From assembly GCF_030410045.1 (NCBI RefSeq), contig NZ_JAUFRA010000007.1:186001-250000 (forward strand): 64,000 nt of DNA. Reading direction: 5' to 3'. Below the pieces are notes generated by a model. That model was not told the DNA's origin and made no database searches. It saw only the letters and a program-made list of their open reading frames with translations. The position numbers and the translations under genes are program-made. Below, piece by piece: positions 49,601-57,868 of the stretch. Source of the stretch: Marivivens donghaensis (lineage in GTDB: Bacteria > Pseudomonadota > Alphaproteobacteria > Rhodobacterales > Rhodobacteraceae). The first letter of the stretch is position 1. The number at the start of each line of letters is the position of its first letter.

Positions 49601-50461
49601 ATGAATCACCGCAACACGCCGTTAACCGCAGGTCTGTATCTGGTGGCAACACCTATCGGCTCTGCCCGCGATATCACTCTGCGATCGCTCGATATTTTGG
49701 CCTCCTGTGACCTGATCGTGGCCGAGGATACCCGAACCGCCCGTAAATTGCTCGATATCCATGGCGTGCCGCTCAACGGTCGGCGCATGATCGCCTATCA
49801 TGACCACTCTGGTGACAACTCTGTCCAAGGCATCGTAAAGCTCATCGCCGAAGGAAAATCGGTAGCCTATGTATCCGAGGCTGGAACGCCTCTCGTCGCT
49901 GACCCAGGGTTCGAACTGGGCCGCGAAGTCATCGCCCAAGGCCTAACCGTGACCGCAGCCCCCGGTGCCTCGGCCGTATTGGCAGCGCTGACTGTCTCTG
50001 GTCTGCCGACCGATCGGTTCATGTTCGCGGGGTTCCTGCCCGCCGCGCGCGCCCAACGCCAAACCGAAATCGCCGCGTTGCGGGACATGCCGTTAACCAT
50101 GATTTTTTATGAGAGTCCGAAACGGATTCAAGAAATGTTAGAAGATTTGAGGGAGATTCTGGGGGGATCGCGGGATGTCGCGGTCTGTCGGGAACTGACC
50201 AAAAAGTTTGAAGAAGTGACGCGCGGCACGCTGGATGAGGTGATCGACGTCTACGATGGGCGCAGCGTCAAAGGTGAATTGGTGGTTCTGGTCGGACGGG
50301 CTGGTGCCACCGATGTTGAAGAGATGGATGTGGAAACGGCTTTGCGTCAGGCAATGGAAACCATGCGCGTTAAAGATGCCGCTACAGCGGTGGCGGGCGC
50401 GCTGGGCCTACCGAAACGGCAGGTTTACCAAATTGCGCTGGGCCTTTCGAAGGAGGACTAA
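49601..50461 (+). CDS. rsmI: 16S rRNA 2'-O-ribose C1402 methyltransferase
   Basis: Methylates the ribose of C1402 in the ribosomal P site using SAM. The 286-residue protein shows LYLVATPIGSARDITLRSLD, VAEDTRTARKLLDIHGV and SEAGTPLVADPGFELGREVI, the tetrapyrrole-methylase fold motifs of RsmI, then FAGFLPAARAQRQTEIAAL. Start ATG 49601. It is divergent from the LpoA-like gene across 100 bases and overlaps yraN as TAATG at 50459-50463. Confidence 0.96.
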   Translation: MNHRNTPLTAGLYLVATPIGSARDITLRSLDILASCDLIVAEDTRTARKLLDIHGVPLNGRRMIAYHDHSGDNSVQGIVKLIAEGKSVAYVSEAGTPLVADPGFELGREVIAQGLTVTAAPGASAVLAALTVSGLPTDRFMFAGFLPAARAQRQTEIAALRDMPLTMIFYESPKRIQEMLEDLREILGGSRDVAVCRELTKKFEEVTRGTLDEVIDVYDGRSVKGELVVLVGRAGATDVEEMDVETALRQAMETMRVKDAATAVAGALGLPKRQVYQIALGLSKED

Positions 50462-50841
50462 TGGGCGTGGCTCTGCGGAAATCGGAACGTGGTCAGCGGG
50501 CGTATCATGCGGGCCTTGCCGCCGAAGGGATCGTCGAACGGGACTATTTGCGTCGCGGGCAGACCATTGCAGCGCGGCGGTGGCGCGGTCGGTATGGCGA
50601 AATTGATCTGATTTGTCGTGACGGGGATCGGATCGTTTTTGTCGAGGTTAAACAGAGCAAATCCCACGATCAGGCGGTGTCGCACATCACCCGTCGGCAA
50701 ATGCAACGGATCTGCGCTAGTGCCACGGATTATGTGACAGGCGAACCCAAGGGGCAGCTGACACCAATGCGAATTGATGTGGCGTTGGTTGATGGAACTG
50801 GTGCGATAAAGGTGATCGAGAACGCATCAATGATGTGGTAG
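50461..50841 (+). CDS. UPF0102 (YraN) nuclease-like protein
   Basis: A 126-residue protein with a Holliday-junction-resolvase-like PD-(D/E)XK core: RRWRGRYGEIDLICRDGDRI then FVEVKQSKSHDQAV. The Asp of GEIDLI and the Glu-x-Lys of VEVK are the expected metal and catalytic residues. Translation is coupled to rsmI. The family is widespread but its role in vivo is unclear. The rsmI-yraN-gshB order next to lpoA is widely conserved. Confidence 0.92.
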   Translation: MGVALRKSERGQRAYHAGLAAEGIVERDYLRRGQTIAARRWRGRYGEIDLICRDGDRIVFVEVKQSKSHDQAVSHITRRQMQRICASATDYVTGEPKGQLTPMRIDVALVDGTGAIKVIENASMMW

Positions 50842-50901
50842 CCATTGAAGGGCGGGACGGTCTGCGCCATGTATGTGTCAACAGATACGAAAGGCCCAAC
50901 C

Positions 50902-51843
50902 ATGTCTCTAAAAGTTGCCATTCAAATGGACCCGATCGGTGCGATCAATATCGATGGGGACAGCACCTTCCGTCTCGCAGAAGAGGCACAGGCGCGGGGC
51001 CATTCGTTATTTTACTACACGCCTGACAAACTCGCTTGGCAAGAAGGGCGGGTAACAGCGCGTGGTTGGTCGTTGACGGTTCAACGGGTGAAGGGCGATC
51101 ATTTTACCTTGGGCGAAGAGCAAGAGGTCGATTTGTCGGACTTCGACGTGGTCTGGCTGCGTCAGGACCCTCCGTTCGATATGGGGTATATCACCACGAC
51201 CCATCTTTTGGACATGATCCACCCCAAAACACTGGTCGTGAATGATCCGTTTTGGGTGCGCAATTATCCAGAGAAGCTCTTGGTCCTGCAGTTCCCAGAA
51301 CTGACACCGCCGACCGCGATTGCGCGTGACCTGCAAACGCTACGTAATTTCCGTGAAAAGCACGGCGATATCATTCTCAAGCCGCTCTACGGGAATGGCG
51401 GCGCGGGCGTGTTCAAGCTTTCTGCTGGCGACGGCAACCTTGCGTCGCTTTGGGAAATGTTCACGGGCATCAACAATGAGCCTTTGATCGTGCAGAAATT
51501 CCTGCCGGCCGTGTCGAAGGGGGATAAGCGCGTAATCCTTGTCGATGGTGAACCTGTCGGCGCGATCAACCGCGTTCCGCAAAAAGGTGAGACACGGTCG
51601 AACATGCATGTCGGCGGACGCGCTGAGAAGGTTGAACTGACCGACCGTGATCGCGAAATTTGCGCCGCCATCGGTCCGCTACTAAAAGAAAAGGGTCAGG
51701 TCTTTGTCGGTATCGACGTGATCGGCGATTGGTTGACCGAGATTAACGTGACCTCGCCGACGGGCATTCAAGAACTCGAGCGGTTCGATGGCGTGAATAT
51801 CGCCGAGAAGGTTTGGCAGGCGATCGAGGCGCGGAGAGCCTAA
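50902..51843 (+). CDS. gshB: Glutathione synthetase
   Basis: Joins gamma-glutamylcysteine and glycine with ATP. The 313-residue product starts MSLKVAIQMDPIGAINIDGD at ATG 50902 (AAAGGC upstream); the frame to 50845 is leader. KPLYGNGGAGVFKL is the ATP-grasp glycine loop, VSKGDKRVILVDGEPVGAIN and EINVTSPTGIQELERFDGVN complete the nucleotide and metal sites. Length is normal. It lies 60 bases after yraN. Confidence 0.96.
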   Translation: MSLKVAIQMDPIGAINIDGDSTFRLAEEAQARGHSLFYYTPDKLAWQEGRVTARGWSLTVQRVKGDHFTLGEEQEVDLSDFDVVWLRQDPPFDMGYITTTHLLDMIHPKTLVVNDPFWVRNYPEKLLVLQFPELTPPTAIARDLQTLRNFREKHGDIILKPLYGNGGAGVFKLSAGDGNLASLWEMFTGINNEPLIVQKFLPAVSKGDKRVILVDGEPVGAINRVPQKGETRSNMHVGGRAEKVELTDRDREICAAIGPLLKEKGQVFVGIDVIGDWLTEINVTSPTGIQELERFDGVNIAEKVWQAIEARRA

Positions 51844-51844
51844 T

Positions 51845-52753
51845 ATGTCGGTTCGACTGTGGCTTTACACGGCGATCAGCCGCCGGATCGTAAAGCCACT
51901 GTTCCGTCTATCCGACGACCCCATTCGCGACGCAGCAAAGCTGGACCGTTTGGGCGCTTTGGCGGGGCAATATGTGCCATATTCCCTTCGGTTAGAGCGC
52001 AGCCTTGGTGGGCGGTCGGCAAATTGGGTGTCGGGGCGCGGTGCCGACGGCGAACGCCTGATCCTCTATTTTCATGGCGGCGGGTATTTCGCGGGATCGG
52101 CGGACACACACGGCCCCATCATGGCGCGGTTGTCACACTATGCGGGCGTGCCCGTCGTCATGCCCAAATACCGACTTTCCTCTGCTGCGCCGTTCCCAGC
52201 GGCATTCGACGACGCAATTGCCGCTTGGGATGACCTCGTGGCGCGCGGCTATGACCCCAGCAAAATCGTCATTGGCGGGGACAGCGCAGGCGGTGGGCTA
52301 GCCTTGGCTCTTTTGTCGGTGCTCTGCGAGAGAGGCGAACGCTCTGCGGGGATCTTTACCATGTCGCCTTGGACGGATTTGACCCTTTCGGGAGCGTCCG
52401 TGGCCCAAAACGCAGCGGCTGATGCGATTATTCCAGCCGATTGGATGGGCGAGGCTGCGCGTATGTATCACGCCGAAACGTCCTCCGATGATCCAAGGAT
52501 TTCGCCGCTTTTCGCGAATTTCGATGCCCCGCCACCTGCGTTCTTCCAAGTCGGCAGTCCCGAAGTTCTCGCCGATGATACATATCGGATGGCAGAGGTG
52601 TTACGGGCTGCGGGCGGAGAGGTTGAGGTTCAGACATGGCACGATGCGCCGCATGTTTGGCATCTGGGTGAATATTGGGTGCCAGAGGCGCGTGCCGCCC
52701 TTCGTGATATTGCCAATTTTGTTCAGACCTCTTTCGAGAGGGCGAGCCGATAG
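51845..52753 (+). CDS. Alpha/beta hydrolase, hormone-sensitive-lipase family
   Basis: A 302-residue esterase/lipase-like enzyme. The oxyanion motif HGGG is at 77-80 (LYFHGGGYFAGS), the nucleophile Ser147 is in GGDSAGGGLAL, and the acid and histidine are expected in GSPEVLADDTY and DAPHVWHLG. It begins 1 base after the gshB stop and could be co-transcribed. The C-terminus overlaps the convergent comM gene by 31 bases. Substrate unknown; short-chain esters are usual for the family. Confidence 0.9.
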   Translation: MSVRLWLYTAISRRIVKPLFRLSDDPIRDAAKLDRLGALAGQYVPYSLRLERSLGGRSANWVSGRGADGERLILYFHGGGYFAGSADTHGPIMARLSHYAGVPVVMPKYRLSSAAPFPAAFDDAIAAWDDLVARGYDPSKIVIGGDSAGGGLALALLSVLCERGERSAGIFTMSPWTDLTLSGASVAQNAAADAIIPADWMGEAARMYHAETSSDDPRISPLFANFDAPPPAFFQVGSPEVLADDTYRMAEVLRAAGGEVEVQTWHDAPHVWHLGEYWVPEARAALRDIANFVQTSFERASR

Positions 52754-54237
52754 CTGACCGCTTCGGCGATATGCGGGTGTCGCACGGAGGACGATCCGTC
52801 AAGGTCTGCAATCGTCCGCGCAACCCTTAGGACTCGGTGGTAGCCTCGTGCCGTCAGTCCGAATTTTTCCGCCACTCGGGTTAGAAGGTCGCGCCCCTCT
52901 GCATCGGGCGTAGCGACCTCTTCGAGGATCGCGCCTTCGGCCTCAGCGTTGGTGCGTAACCCGTCAATCCCTTGATACCTTTGGGTTTGTAGGTTTCGCG
53001 CCGATTGCACGCGTGCCGCGACACTGGCCGAACTTTCGCCCGTCGCGGGCAGGTCGAGATCGGTGAAGGATACAGGCGGTACCTCGACGCGCAGGTCGAA
53101 CCGATCCATCAGCGGGCCAGAAATTCGCGCGAGGTAATCGGCTCCGCAGGCAGGTGCCCGTGAACAGGCGCGGGCGGGATCTGACATAAACCCGCATTTG
53201 CACGGGTTGGCCGCCGCGACCAGCATGAACCGACAGGGATAGCGGATATGGGCGTTGGCACGGGCCACGACGACCTCGCCCGTCTCAATGGGCTGGCGGA
53301 GCGTTTCGAGTACTTGGCGGTTAAACTCTGGAAACTCATCCATGAACAAAACGCCATTGTGGGCGAGGCTGATTTCGCCGGGTTTCGCACCTTTCCCGCC
53401 GCCAACAATCGCGGGCATGGAGGCCGTGTGGTGCGGTTCGCGGAATGGTCGCGTGCGGCTGATCCCACCTTCGTCCAAGAGACCAGAGAGCGAATGGATC
53501 ATCGATGTCTCTAACGCCTCGGCTGCCGTGAGGGGCGGCAGTATCCCCGGAATGCGGGCCGAGAGCATGGATTTTCCTGATCCAGGTGGGCCGAGAAGAA
53601 ATAGGTGGTGCCGTCCTGCCGCAGCGATTTCCAATGCCCGCTTGGCGCGTTCCTGCCCCTTCACATCGCGCAAATCGCGGGCCGTTGGGGCGTGGCTGAC
53701 CTCACCGGGGAGGGCAGGGGGCAAAACCGCCTTGCCCGTGTAGTGACGGATCACGTCGAGCAGAGTTTTGGCCCCGAACACAGGTGTCGCGCCGACCCAT
53801 GCGGCCTCTGCGGCTGATGCCGTCGGGCATAGCAGAACACGGTCCTCTTCGGCAGCGGCGAGAGCGGCGGGCAGCGTGCCGATCACAGGCACCAGCGTCC
53901 CGTCGAGCGACAATTCCCCGAGCGCGACCGTTTCTAAAGCCTTGTCTTTTGGAACGATCTCGAGCGCGGCAAGCAATGCCAGCGCGATGGGAAGGTCGAA
54001 ATGCGACCCTTCTTTCGGCATGTCGGCAGGGGACATGTTGACGGTGATTTTGCACGACGGCAGGGCGATCGACATCGCCTCTAATGCGGCGCGAATGCGT
54101 TCGCGGGCCTCTGACACGGCCTTGTCTGGCAGACCCACGATGGAAAACGACGGCAAACCCGCCATGGTGGCGCATTGCACCTCGACCATGCGGGCCTCGA
54201 TCCCTTCGAACGCAACTGTGTAGGTCGATGCGACCAT
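52723..54237 (-). CDS. comM: ComM/YifB-like Mg-chelatase-type AAA+ ATPase
   Basis: A 504-residue protein of the YifB family; ComM is a branch-migration helicase in natural transformation of some bacteria. The start used is ATG 54237 (MVASTYTVAFEGIEARMVEV); an ATG at 54261 lies in the loop of a terminator hairpin. The N-terminal Lon-like domain is followed by GPPGSGKSMLSARIPG (Walker A), VLFMDEFPEFNRQVLETLRQ (Walker B) and a cysteine cluster CKCGFMSDPARACSRAPACG, then the Mg-chelatase C-terminal domain. The close distance of the upstream terminator to the start codon is odd. Confidence 0.93.
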   Translation of the reverse strand: MVASTYTVAFEGIEARMVEVQCATMAGLPSFSIVGLPDKAVSEARERIRAALEAMSIALPSCKITVNMSPADMPKEGSHFDLPIALALLAALEIVPKDKALETVALGELSLDGTLVPVIGTLPAALAAAEEDRVLLCPTASAAEAAWVGATPVFGAKTLLDVIRHYTGKAVLPPALPGEVSHAPTARDLRDVKGQERAKRALEIAAAGRHHLFLLGPPGSGKSMLSARIPGILPPLTAAEALETSMIHSLSGLLDEGGISRTRPFREPHHTASMPAIVGGGKGAKPGEISLAHNGVLFMDEFPEFNRQVLETLRQPIETGEVVVARANAHIRYPCRFMLVAAANPCKCGFMSDPARACSRAPACGADYLARISGPLMDRFDLRVEVPPVSFTDLDLPATGESSASVAARVQSARNLQTQRYQGIDGLRTNAEAEGAILEEVATPDAEGRDLLTRVAEKFGLTARGYHRVLRVARTIADLDGSSSVRHPHIAEAVSYRLALSKEV

Positions 54238-54243
54238 GAAAAA

Positions 54244-54275
54244 CCCCGTTAACCAACTCATTCTGGTTAACGGGG
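54244..54275 (-). terminator. Terminator of the GST gene, directly before the comM start
   Basis: Perfect 12-bp arms CCCCGTTAACCA (54244-54255) and TGGTTAACGGGG (54264-54275) with an 8-base loop. On the minus strand TTTTT follows, and the comM ATG (54237) comes 6 bases after the stem. It ends the GST transcript but also occupies the place of the comM ribosome site. Confidence 0.85.
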
Positions 54276-54292
54276 CAGGCGTTTAAGTTTGG

Positions 54293-54973
54293 TTAAAACG
54301 GCCAGTCTTTGCGCGGAAGGTTCATTTCATAGGGGAAGGTCTCGTGATTTTCCTTCAACGCTTCAGCCCGCCAGCGCAGGAACGCGGGATCGTTGAGGTG
54401 ATTTTCCACATAGGCCTTGGCGGCGTCCGATACGGGCAGACCGTAGCCCGTGATCCGCATCGCAACAGGGGCGTAGAACACATCGGCGAGCGAATATTCA
54501 CCGAACAGCCACGGACCCTTTGCCCCATGACGTTCGCGGGCCATGGCCCAAAGGTATTCGATCCGCTCAAGGTTCTTCAGAACGGGTTCAGGAGCGACAA
54601 AGCCGTCCCACACGTGGCTGATCTGCATGTTACAGACATCGCGCAACGCGCCAAATCCCGAATGCATTTCGCAGACCAAGTTGCGGGCCAATGCGCGTGC
54701 CGCAGGATCGGTTGGCCATAGCCCCGCATCGGGGTGCCGTTCGGCCAGCGTCTCTGCCATCGATAGGCTGTCGGACAGGATATAGCCCTCGGGCGTTTTC
54801 GCGGCAGGCACGGTGCGTGCTGGGGCCAGTTCGGCCATGTCTTGGGCCAATGTGCCCGCGTACAGCCCCATCATATGTTCACGATAGGGCAGTCCGAATT
54901 TTTCAAACATAAGCCAGCCACGGAGGGACCAGCTGCTAAAAAGGCGATCGCCAATATAAAGATCATACATCAT
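54293..54973 (-). CDS. Glutathione S-transferase family protein
   Basis: A 226-residue protein with thioredoxin-fold N-terminus and helical C-terminus. GDRLFSSWSLRGWLMFEKFG places the SSWS motif at the glutathione-activating position, as in zeta-like and related bacterial GSTs; TVPAAKTPEGYILSDSLSMA is the glutathione-binding loop (cis-Pro and Asp-Ser). It starts with two adjacent ATGs (54973 or 54970). The substrate is unknown; maleylacetoacetate isomerase activity is one possibility but neighbours do not support it. Confidence 0.88.
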   Translation of the reverse strand: MMYDLYIGDRLFSSWSLRGWLMFEKFGLPYREHMMGLYAGTLAQDMAELAPARTVPAAKTPEGYILSDSLSMAETLAERHPDAGLWPTDPAARALARNLVCEMHSGFGALRDVCNMQISHVWDGFVAPEPVLKNLERIEYLWAMARERHGAKGPWLFGEYSLADVFYAPVAMRITGYGLPVSDAAKAYVENHLNDPAFLRWRAEALKENHETFPYEMNLPRKDWPF

Positions 54974-55031
54974 GAGTGGATGCTAAGTCGGGTCGCGTGA
55001 CAACGCTATCGCTGTTTTGTGCGTGCCATCA

Positions 55032-55583
55032 TCACGGTTTGTGATTGATCCGTTCTGCTGACCACGGAGCGGTCGTGATCTCGGTCACAGAGAGGTTGTC
55101 GATCCGATGGCCGAATGCCTCGTAGGGGGTGATCGACAGGGCGCGTTGGACTTGGGTCAGGATCATCCCGAAGTGCCCCACCACGATCAGATCTGGCAGG
55201 CCGAGCGCGAGATAACCATCGATGGCTGTGCTAACCCGCGCAGCGACCGCGTTCCAGCTTTCTCCATTCGGGGGCGCAATATTACCTGGCGTTTCCCAAT
55301 AGGCGCGCATCAGCGGATCATCCGAAAACGTCGCCATTTCCCAATCGCCAAAGTGAATTTCTCGCAAAGCAGCGTCATGGGGCAACCGAGGGCGATGGGC
55401 TTGGATCGCATCCGCGGTGCTGACCGCGCGGGATAAGTCAGACGATACAACGGGCGCATCGGGCAGGTGATCCGACAGGCGGGCGATGGCATCAACATCG
55501 GACAGATCAGCGGGCAGATCTGTCCAGCCCACCATCGCCTTCGCATGGGTGGGCCCATGCCGAACGAGCCAGAGCCGCGTCAT
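55032..55583 (-). CDS. Histidine phosphatase, probable alpha-ribazole phosphatase
   Basis: A 183-residue phosphatase of the phosphoglycerate-mutase-like superfamily. The start is ATG 55583 (MTRLWLVRHGPTHAKAMVGW), overlapping the cobU stop as ATGA; the open frame to 55751 is antisense-like leader. RHG with His9 is the phosphohistidine motif, SSDLSRAVSTADAI follows, and VVGHFGMIL carries the second histidine. Coupling to cobU suggests CobC, which removes phosphate from alpha-ribazole 5'-phosphate in cobalamin nucleotide-loop assembly. By sequence alone a general phosphatase is possible. Confidence 0.8.
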   Translation of the reverse strand: MTRLWLVRHGPTHAKAMVGWTDLPADLSDVDAIARLSDHLPDAPVVSSDLSRAVSTADAIQAHRPRLPHDAALREIHFGDWEMATFSDDPLMRAYWETPGNIAPPNGESWNAVAARVSTAIDGYLALGLPDLIVVGHFGMILTQVQRALSITPYEAFGHRIDNLSVTEITTAPWSAERINHKP

Positions 55584-56104
55584 TTCAACACCATCGGCAA
55601 CCCAGCCGCCACAAACACCACATGATCCGCCGCCGCAGCGATCTGCTGGTTCATTGCGCCGTGGAGATTGCGGAACCGCCGCCCCATGCTCGTCTCTGGC
55701 ACAATGCCAAGACCCAGCTCGTTTGACACCACCACAACAGGGGCAGGGCAACGGCGGCAGGCTTCGATAAATTCGGGGATCATGGCGTCAATATCCGCCT
55801 CCCCCAGCATCAGATTCGTCAGCCAAAGCGTCGCGCAATCGATCAGAACCACGCCGCTCGCGCTCACATTATCGAGAGCCTTTGACATGTTTATTGGTTC
55901 TTCGATGGTCGTCCAGCCATCTCCGCGCTGCACTTTGTGCTGCTCCACCTTGGCGCGCATTTCGTCGTCATAAACCTGCGAAGTCGCAATGTAGAAGCGT
56001 TCTAAGCCAGATTCAAAAATCAACTTTTCCGCGTATTTGGACTTACCCGAGGCCGCGCCACCGAACACAAGTGTTAGTTTTTGTAAGGTGAGTTGTGCAG
56101 GCAT
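55580..56104 (-). CDS. cobU: Adenosylcobinamide kinase / guanylyltransferase
   Basis: Phosphorylates adenosylcobinamide and transfers GMP to it (CobU/CobP). The 174-residue product starts MPAQLTLQKLTLVFGGAASG at ATG 56104. GGAASGKSKYAE is the P-loop; FYIATSQVYDDEMRAKVEQH contains the guanylylated-histidine region and VVVVSNELGLGIVPETSMGR the second family motif. It is divergent from rpoH, with only 83 bases between the two starts, and coupled to the downstream phosphatase gene. Confidence 0.95.
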   Translation of the reverse strand: MPAQLTLQKLTLVFGGAASGKSKYAEKLIFESGLERFYIATSQVYDDEMRAKVEQHKVQRGDGWTTIEEPINMSKALDNVSASGVVLIDCATLWLTNLMLGEADIDAMIPEFIEACRRCPAPVVVVSNELGLGIVPETSMGRRFRNLHGAMNQQIAAAADHVVFVAAGLPMVLK

Positions 56105-56107
56105 CTG

Positions 56108-56136
56108 TGATCCATTTCGCAGTGTTGTGCGTAAGC
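56108..56136 (+). promoter_or_regulatory. RpoE-type (sigma-E) promoter of rpoH
   Basis: TGATCC (56108-56113), 18 bases, then TAAG (56132-56135). This matches the TGATCC-N18-TAAGA promoter I recall for the Rhodobacter RpoE/ChrR singlet-oxygen regulon, which drives rpoHII. The predicted start near 56142 leaves a leader of about 46 bases before the rpoH ATG at 56188. Confidence 0.7.
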
Positions 56137-56187
56137 ATTGGTAACGATGACAGAAGTCACACACAACAGCTGGCGGGAGATGAGATT

Positions 56188-57066
56188 ATGGCTCTGGATA
56201 CCACGTCTAACTTTAACATGACACGCCGCGCGATGAACGCGGAGCTTTTGGATGCTGAAACCGAAGCTCAACTGGCCTACGCGTGGCGCGATCACCGCGA
56301 TGAAGAAGCGCTCCACCGTTTGACCACCGCCTACATGCGGTTGGCGATCTCGATGGCGGGGAAATTCCGCCGGTATGGTGCGCCAATGCCGGACCTGATC
56401 CAAGAGGCCAGCCTTGGCCTGATGAAAGCCGCTGAAAAATTTGATCCCGACCGTGGAGTTCGTTTTTCGACCTATGCTGTTTGGTGGATCAAAGCTTCGA
56501 TCCAAGATTTCGTGATGCGCAACTGGTCGATGGTTCGCACAGGATCGACCAGCAGCCAGAAATCCCTGTTCTTTAACATGCGCCGCGTTCAGGCCCGTCT
56601 CGAACGCGAAGCCACCGCCGAAGGGATCACCCTCAGCAAGGGCGATCTGCACCTCGCGATTGCGACCGAGCTTGGCGTGCCGGTGCATGACGTCGAGATG
56701 ATGGATGGCCGTCTTTCGGGATCTGACTTCTCGCTCGATGCGACGCAATCGTCCGAAGATGAGGGGCGGTCATGGGTTGATACGCTCGTCGATGACAGCG
56801 AGCAGGCGGCGGAACGGGTCGAGGCCTCGCACGATCAGGAAACCCTGCGTCAATGGCTGACGACTGCGCTGATGGCACTGAACGATCGTGAACGCTTCAT
56901 CGTGCGCGAACGCAAACTGCGGGACGAGCCGCGCACGTTGGAGAGCCTCGGTGACGAACTTGGCCTGTCCAAAGAGCGTATTCGCCAGCTAGAGGCCGCG
57001 GCGTTCAACAAAATGCGCAAGAGCCTTGAAGGTCAGTCGAAGGAAGTGTTGAACTTCCTCGCATGA
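56188..57066 (+). CDS. rpoH: RNA polymerase sigma factor of the RpoH (sigma-32) family, RpoHII-like
   Basis: A 292-residue sigma factor starting MALDTTSNFNMTRRAMNAEL at ATG 56188 with GGGAGATGAG upstream. Region 2 reads DLIQEASLGLMKAAEKFDP and STYAVWWIKASIQDFVMRN. The RpoH box QKSLFFNMRR is at 124-133 and region 4 ends with LGLSKERIRQLEAAAFNKM. Rhodobacteraceae have two RpoH proteins; the RpoE-type promoter directly upstream suggests RpoHII, the photo-oxidative stress sigma factor, rather than the heat-shock RpoHI. The following chaN-like gene overlaps its stop. Confidence 0.92.
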   Translation: MALDTTSNFNMTRRAMNAELLDAETEAQLAYAWRDHRDEEALHRLTTAYMRLAISMAGKFRRYGAPMPDLIQEASLGLMKAAEKFDPDRGVRFSTYAVWWIKASIQDFVMRNWSMVRTGSTSSQKSLFFNMRRVQARLEREATAEGITLSKGDLHLAIATELGVPVHDVEMMDGRLSGSDFSLDATQSSEDEGRSWVDTLVDDSEQAAERVEASHDQETLRQWLTTALMALNDRERFIVRERKLRDEPRTLESLGDELGLSKERIRQLEAAAFNKMRKSLEGQSKEVLNFLA

Positions 57067-57812
57067 GAACTGCCCTTGCCCTGATGTTATGGATGGCTGC
57101 GCCTGCCATGGCGCAAGACATCCATATCTTGGGCGAGGTGCATGACAATCCCCTGCATCATATCGAACAAGCCAACCAAATCGCAGCCATCGCGCCCTCT
57201 GCGATCGTTTTCGAAATGCTGACGCCTGATCAGGCGGCAGTGGTGAACTCCAGCGATCGCCACGATCCCAACCTCGGCGCGATCATCGGGTGGGAAGAGG
57301 CGGGCTGGCCTGATTTCGCTATCTACGCGCCGATCTTTGCGGCGAGCGATGCGCCTGTTTATGGTGCGGCGCTCCCTCGGGACACAGTGATCGCGGCGAT
57401 AAGATCGTCGGCCGCTGAGGTCTTTGGCGAGGGCGCGGAACGCTATGGCCTTACCATGCTGTCCGACGATCTGCGTGCCGTGATGGAGGCCGAACAGGCA
57501 CAAGCCCATTGCGATGCTCTACCCGCGGAAATGCTCCCAGGAATGGTAGAGGCGCAGCGGCTTCGTGACGCTCATTTTGCCCGTGTGACCTTAACGGCCT
57601 ATGACGAAACTGGTGGACCTGTGGTTCTGATCACGGGCAACGGACATGCCCGCATCGACCGCGCCGTGCCATCCTACATCGCCCGCGTTCGACCAGAGTT
57701 GTCGGTTCATGCGCTGGGCTTGCTGGAAGCAGCCGAGGATGACGCGCCCTTTGACACCGTGATCGTCACTGCCCCCGCAGAACGTGACGACCCATGTGCG
57801 GCGTTCCAGTGA
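57063..57812 (+). CDS. ChaN-family haem-binding-like secreted protein
   Basis: A 249-residue exported protein. MRTALALMLWMAAPAMAQDI is a signal peptide with cleavage after AMA; there is no lipobox, unlike many ChaN lipoproteins. HILGEVHDNPLHHIEQANQI is the conserved ChaN/DUF399 motif with metal or haem-coordinating Glu/His residues, and DAHFARVTLTAYDETGGPVV with GNGHARIDRAVPSYI forms the rest of the site. It overlaps the rpoH stop as ATGA, so it is expressed with the stress sigma factor. A role in haem or iron handling under oxidative stress is a guess. Confidence 0.85.
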   Translation: MRTALALMLWMAAPAMAQDIHILGEVHDNPLHHIEQANQIAAIAPSAIVFEMLTPDQAAVVNSSDRHDPNLGAIIGWEEAGWPDFAIYAPIFAASDAPVYGAALPRDTVIAAIRSSAAEVFGEGAERYGLTMLSDDLRAVMEAEQAQAHCDALPAEMLPGMVEAQRLRDAHFARVTLTAYDETGGPVVLITGNGHARIDRAVPSYIARVRPELSVHALGLLEAAEDDAPFDTVIVTAPAERDDPCAAFQ

Positions 57813-57868
57813 TTGTTCTTTTCGTTGCCGCTGGTTAGGGTTCCACCAATCGTTCAAAGGGGGCCGTG

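Noticed and set aside
54237..54261. comM start at ATG 54261
   Set aside because: That codon lies in the loop of the terminator hairpin, and the eight extra residues are not part of the conserved ComM N-terminus.
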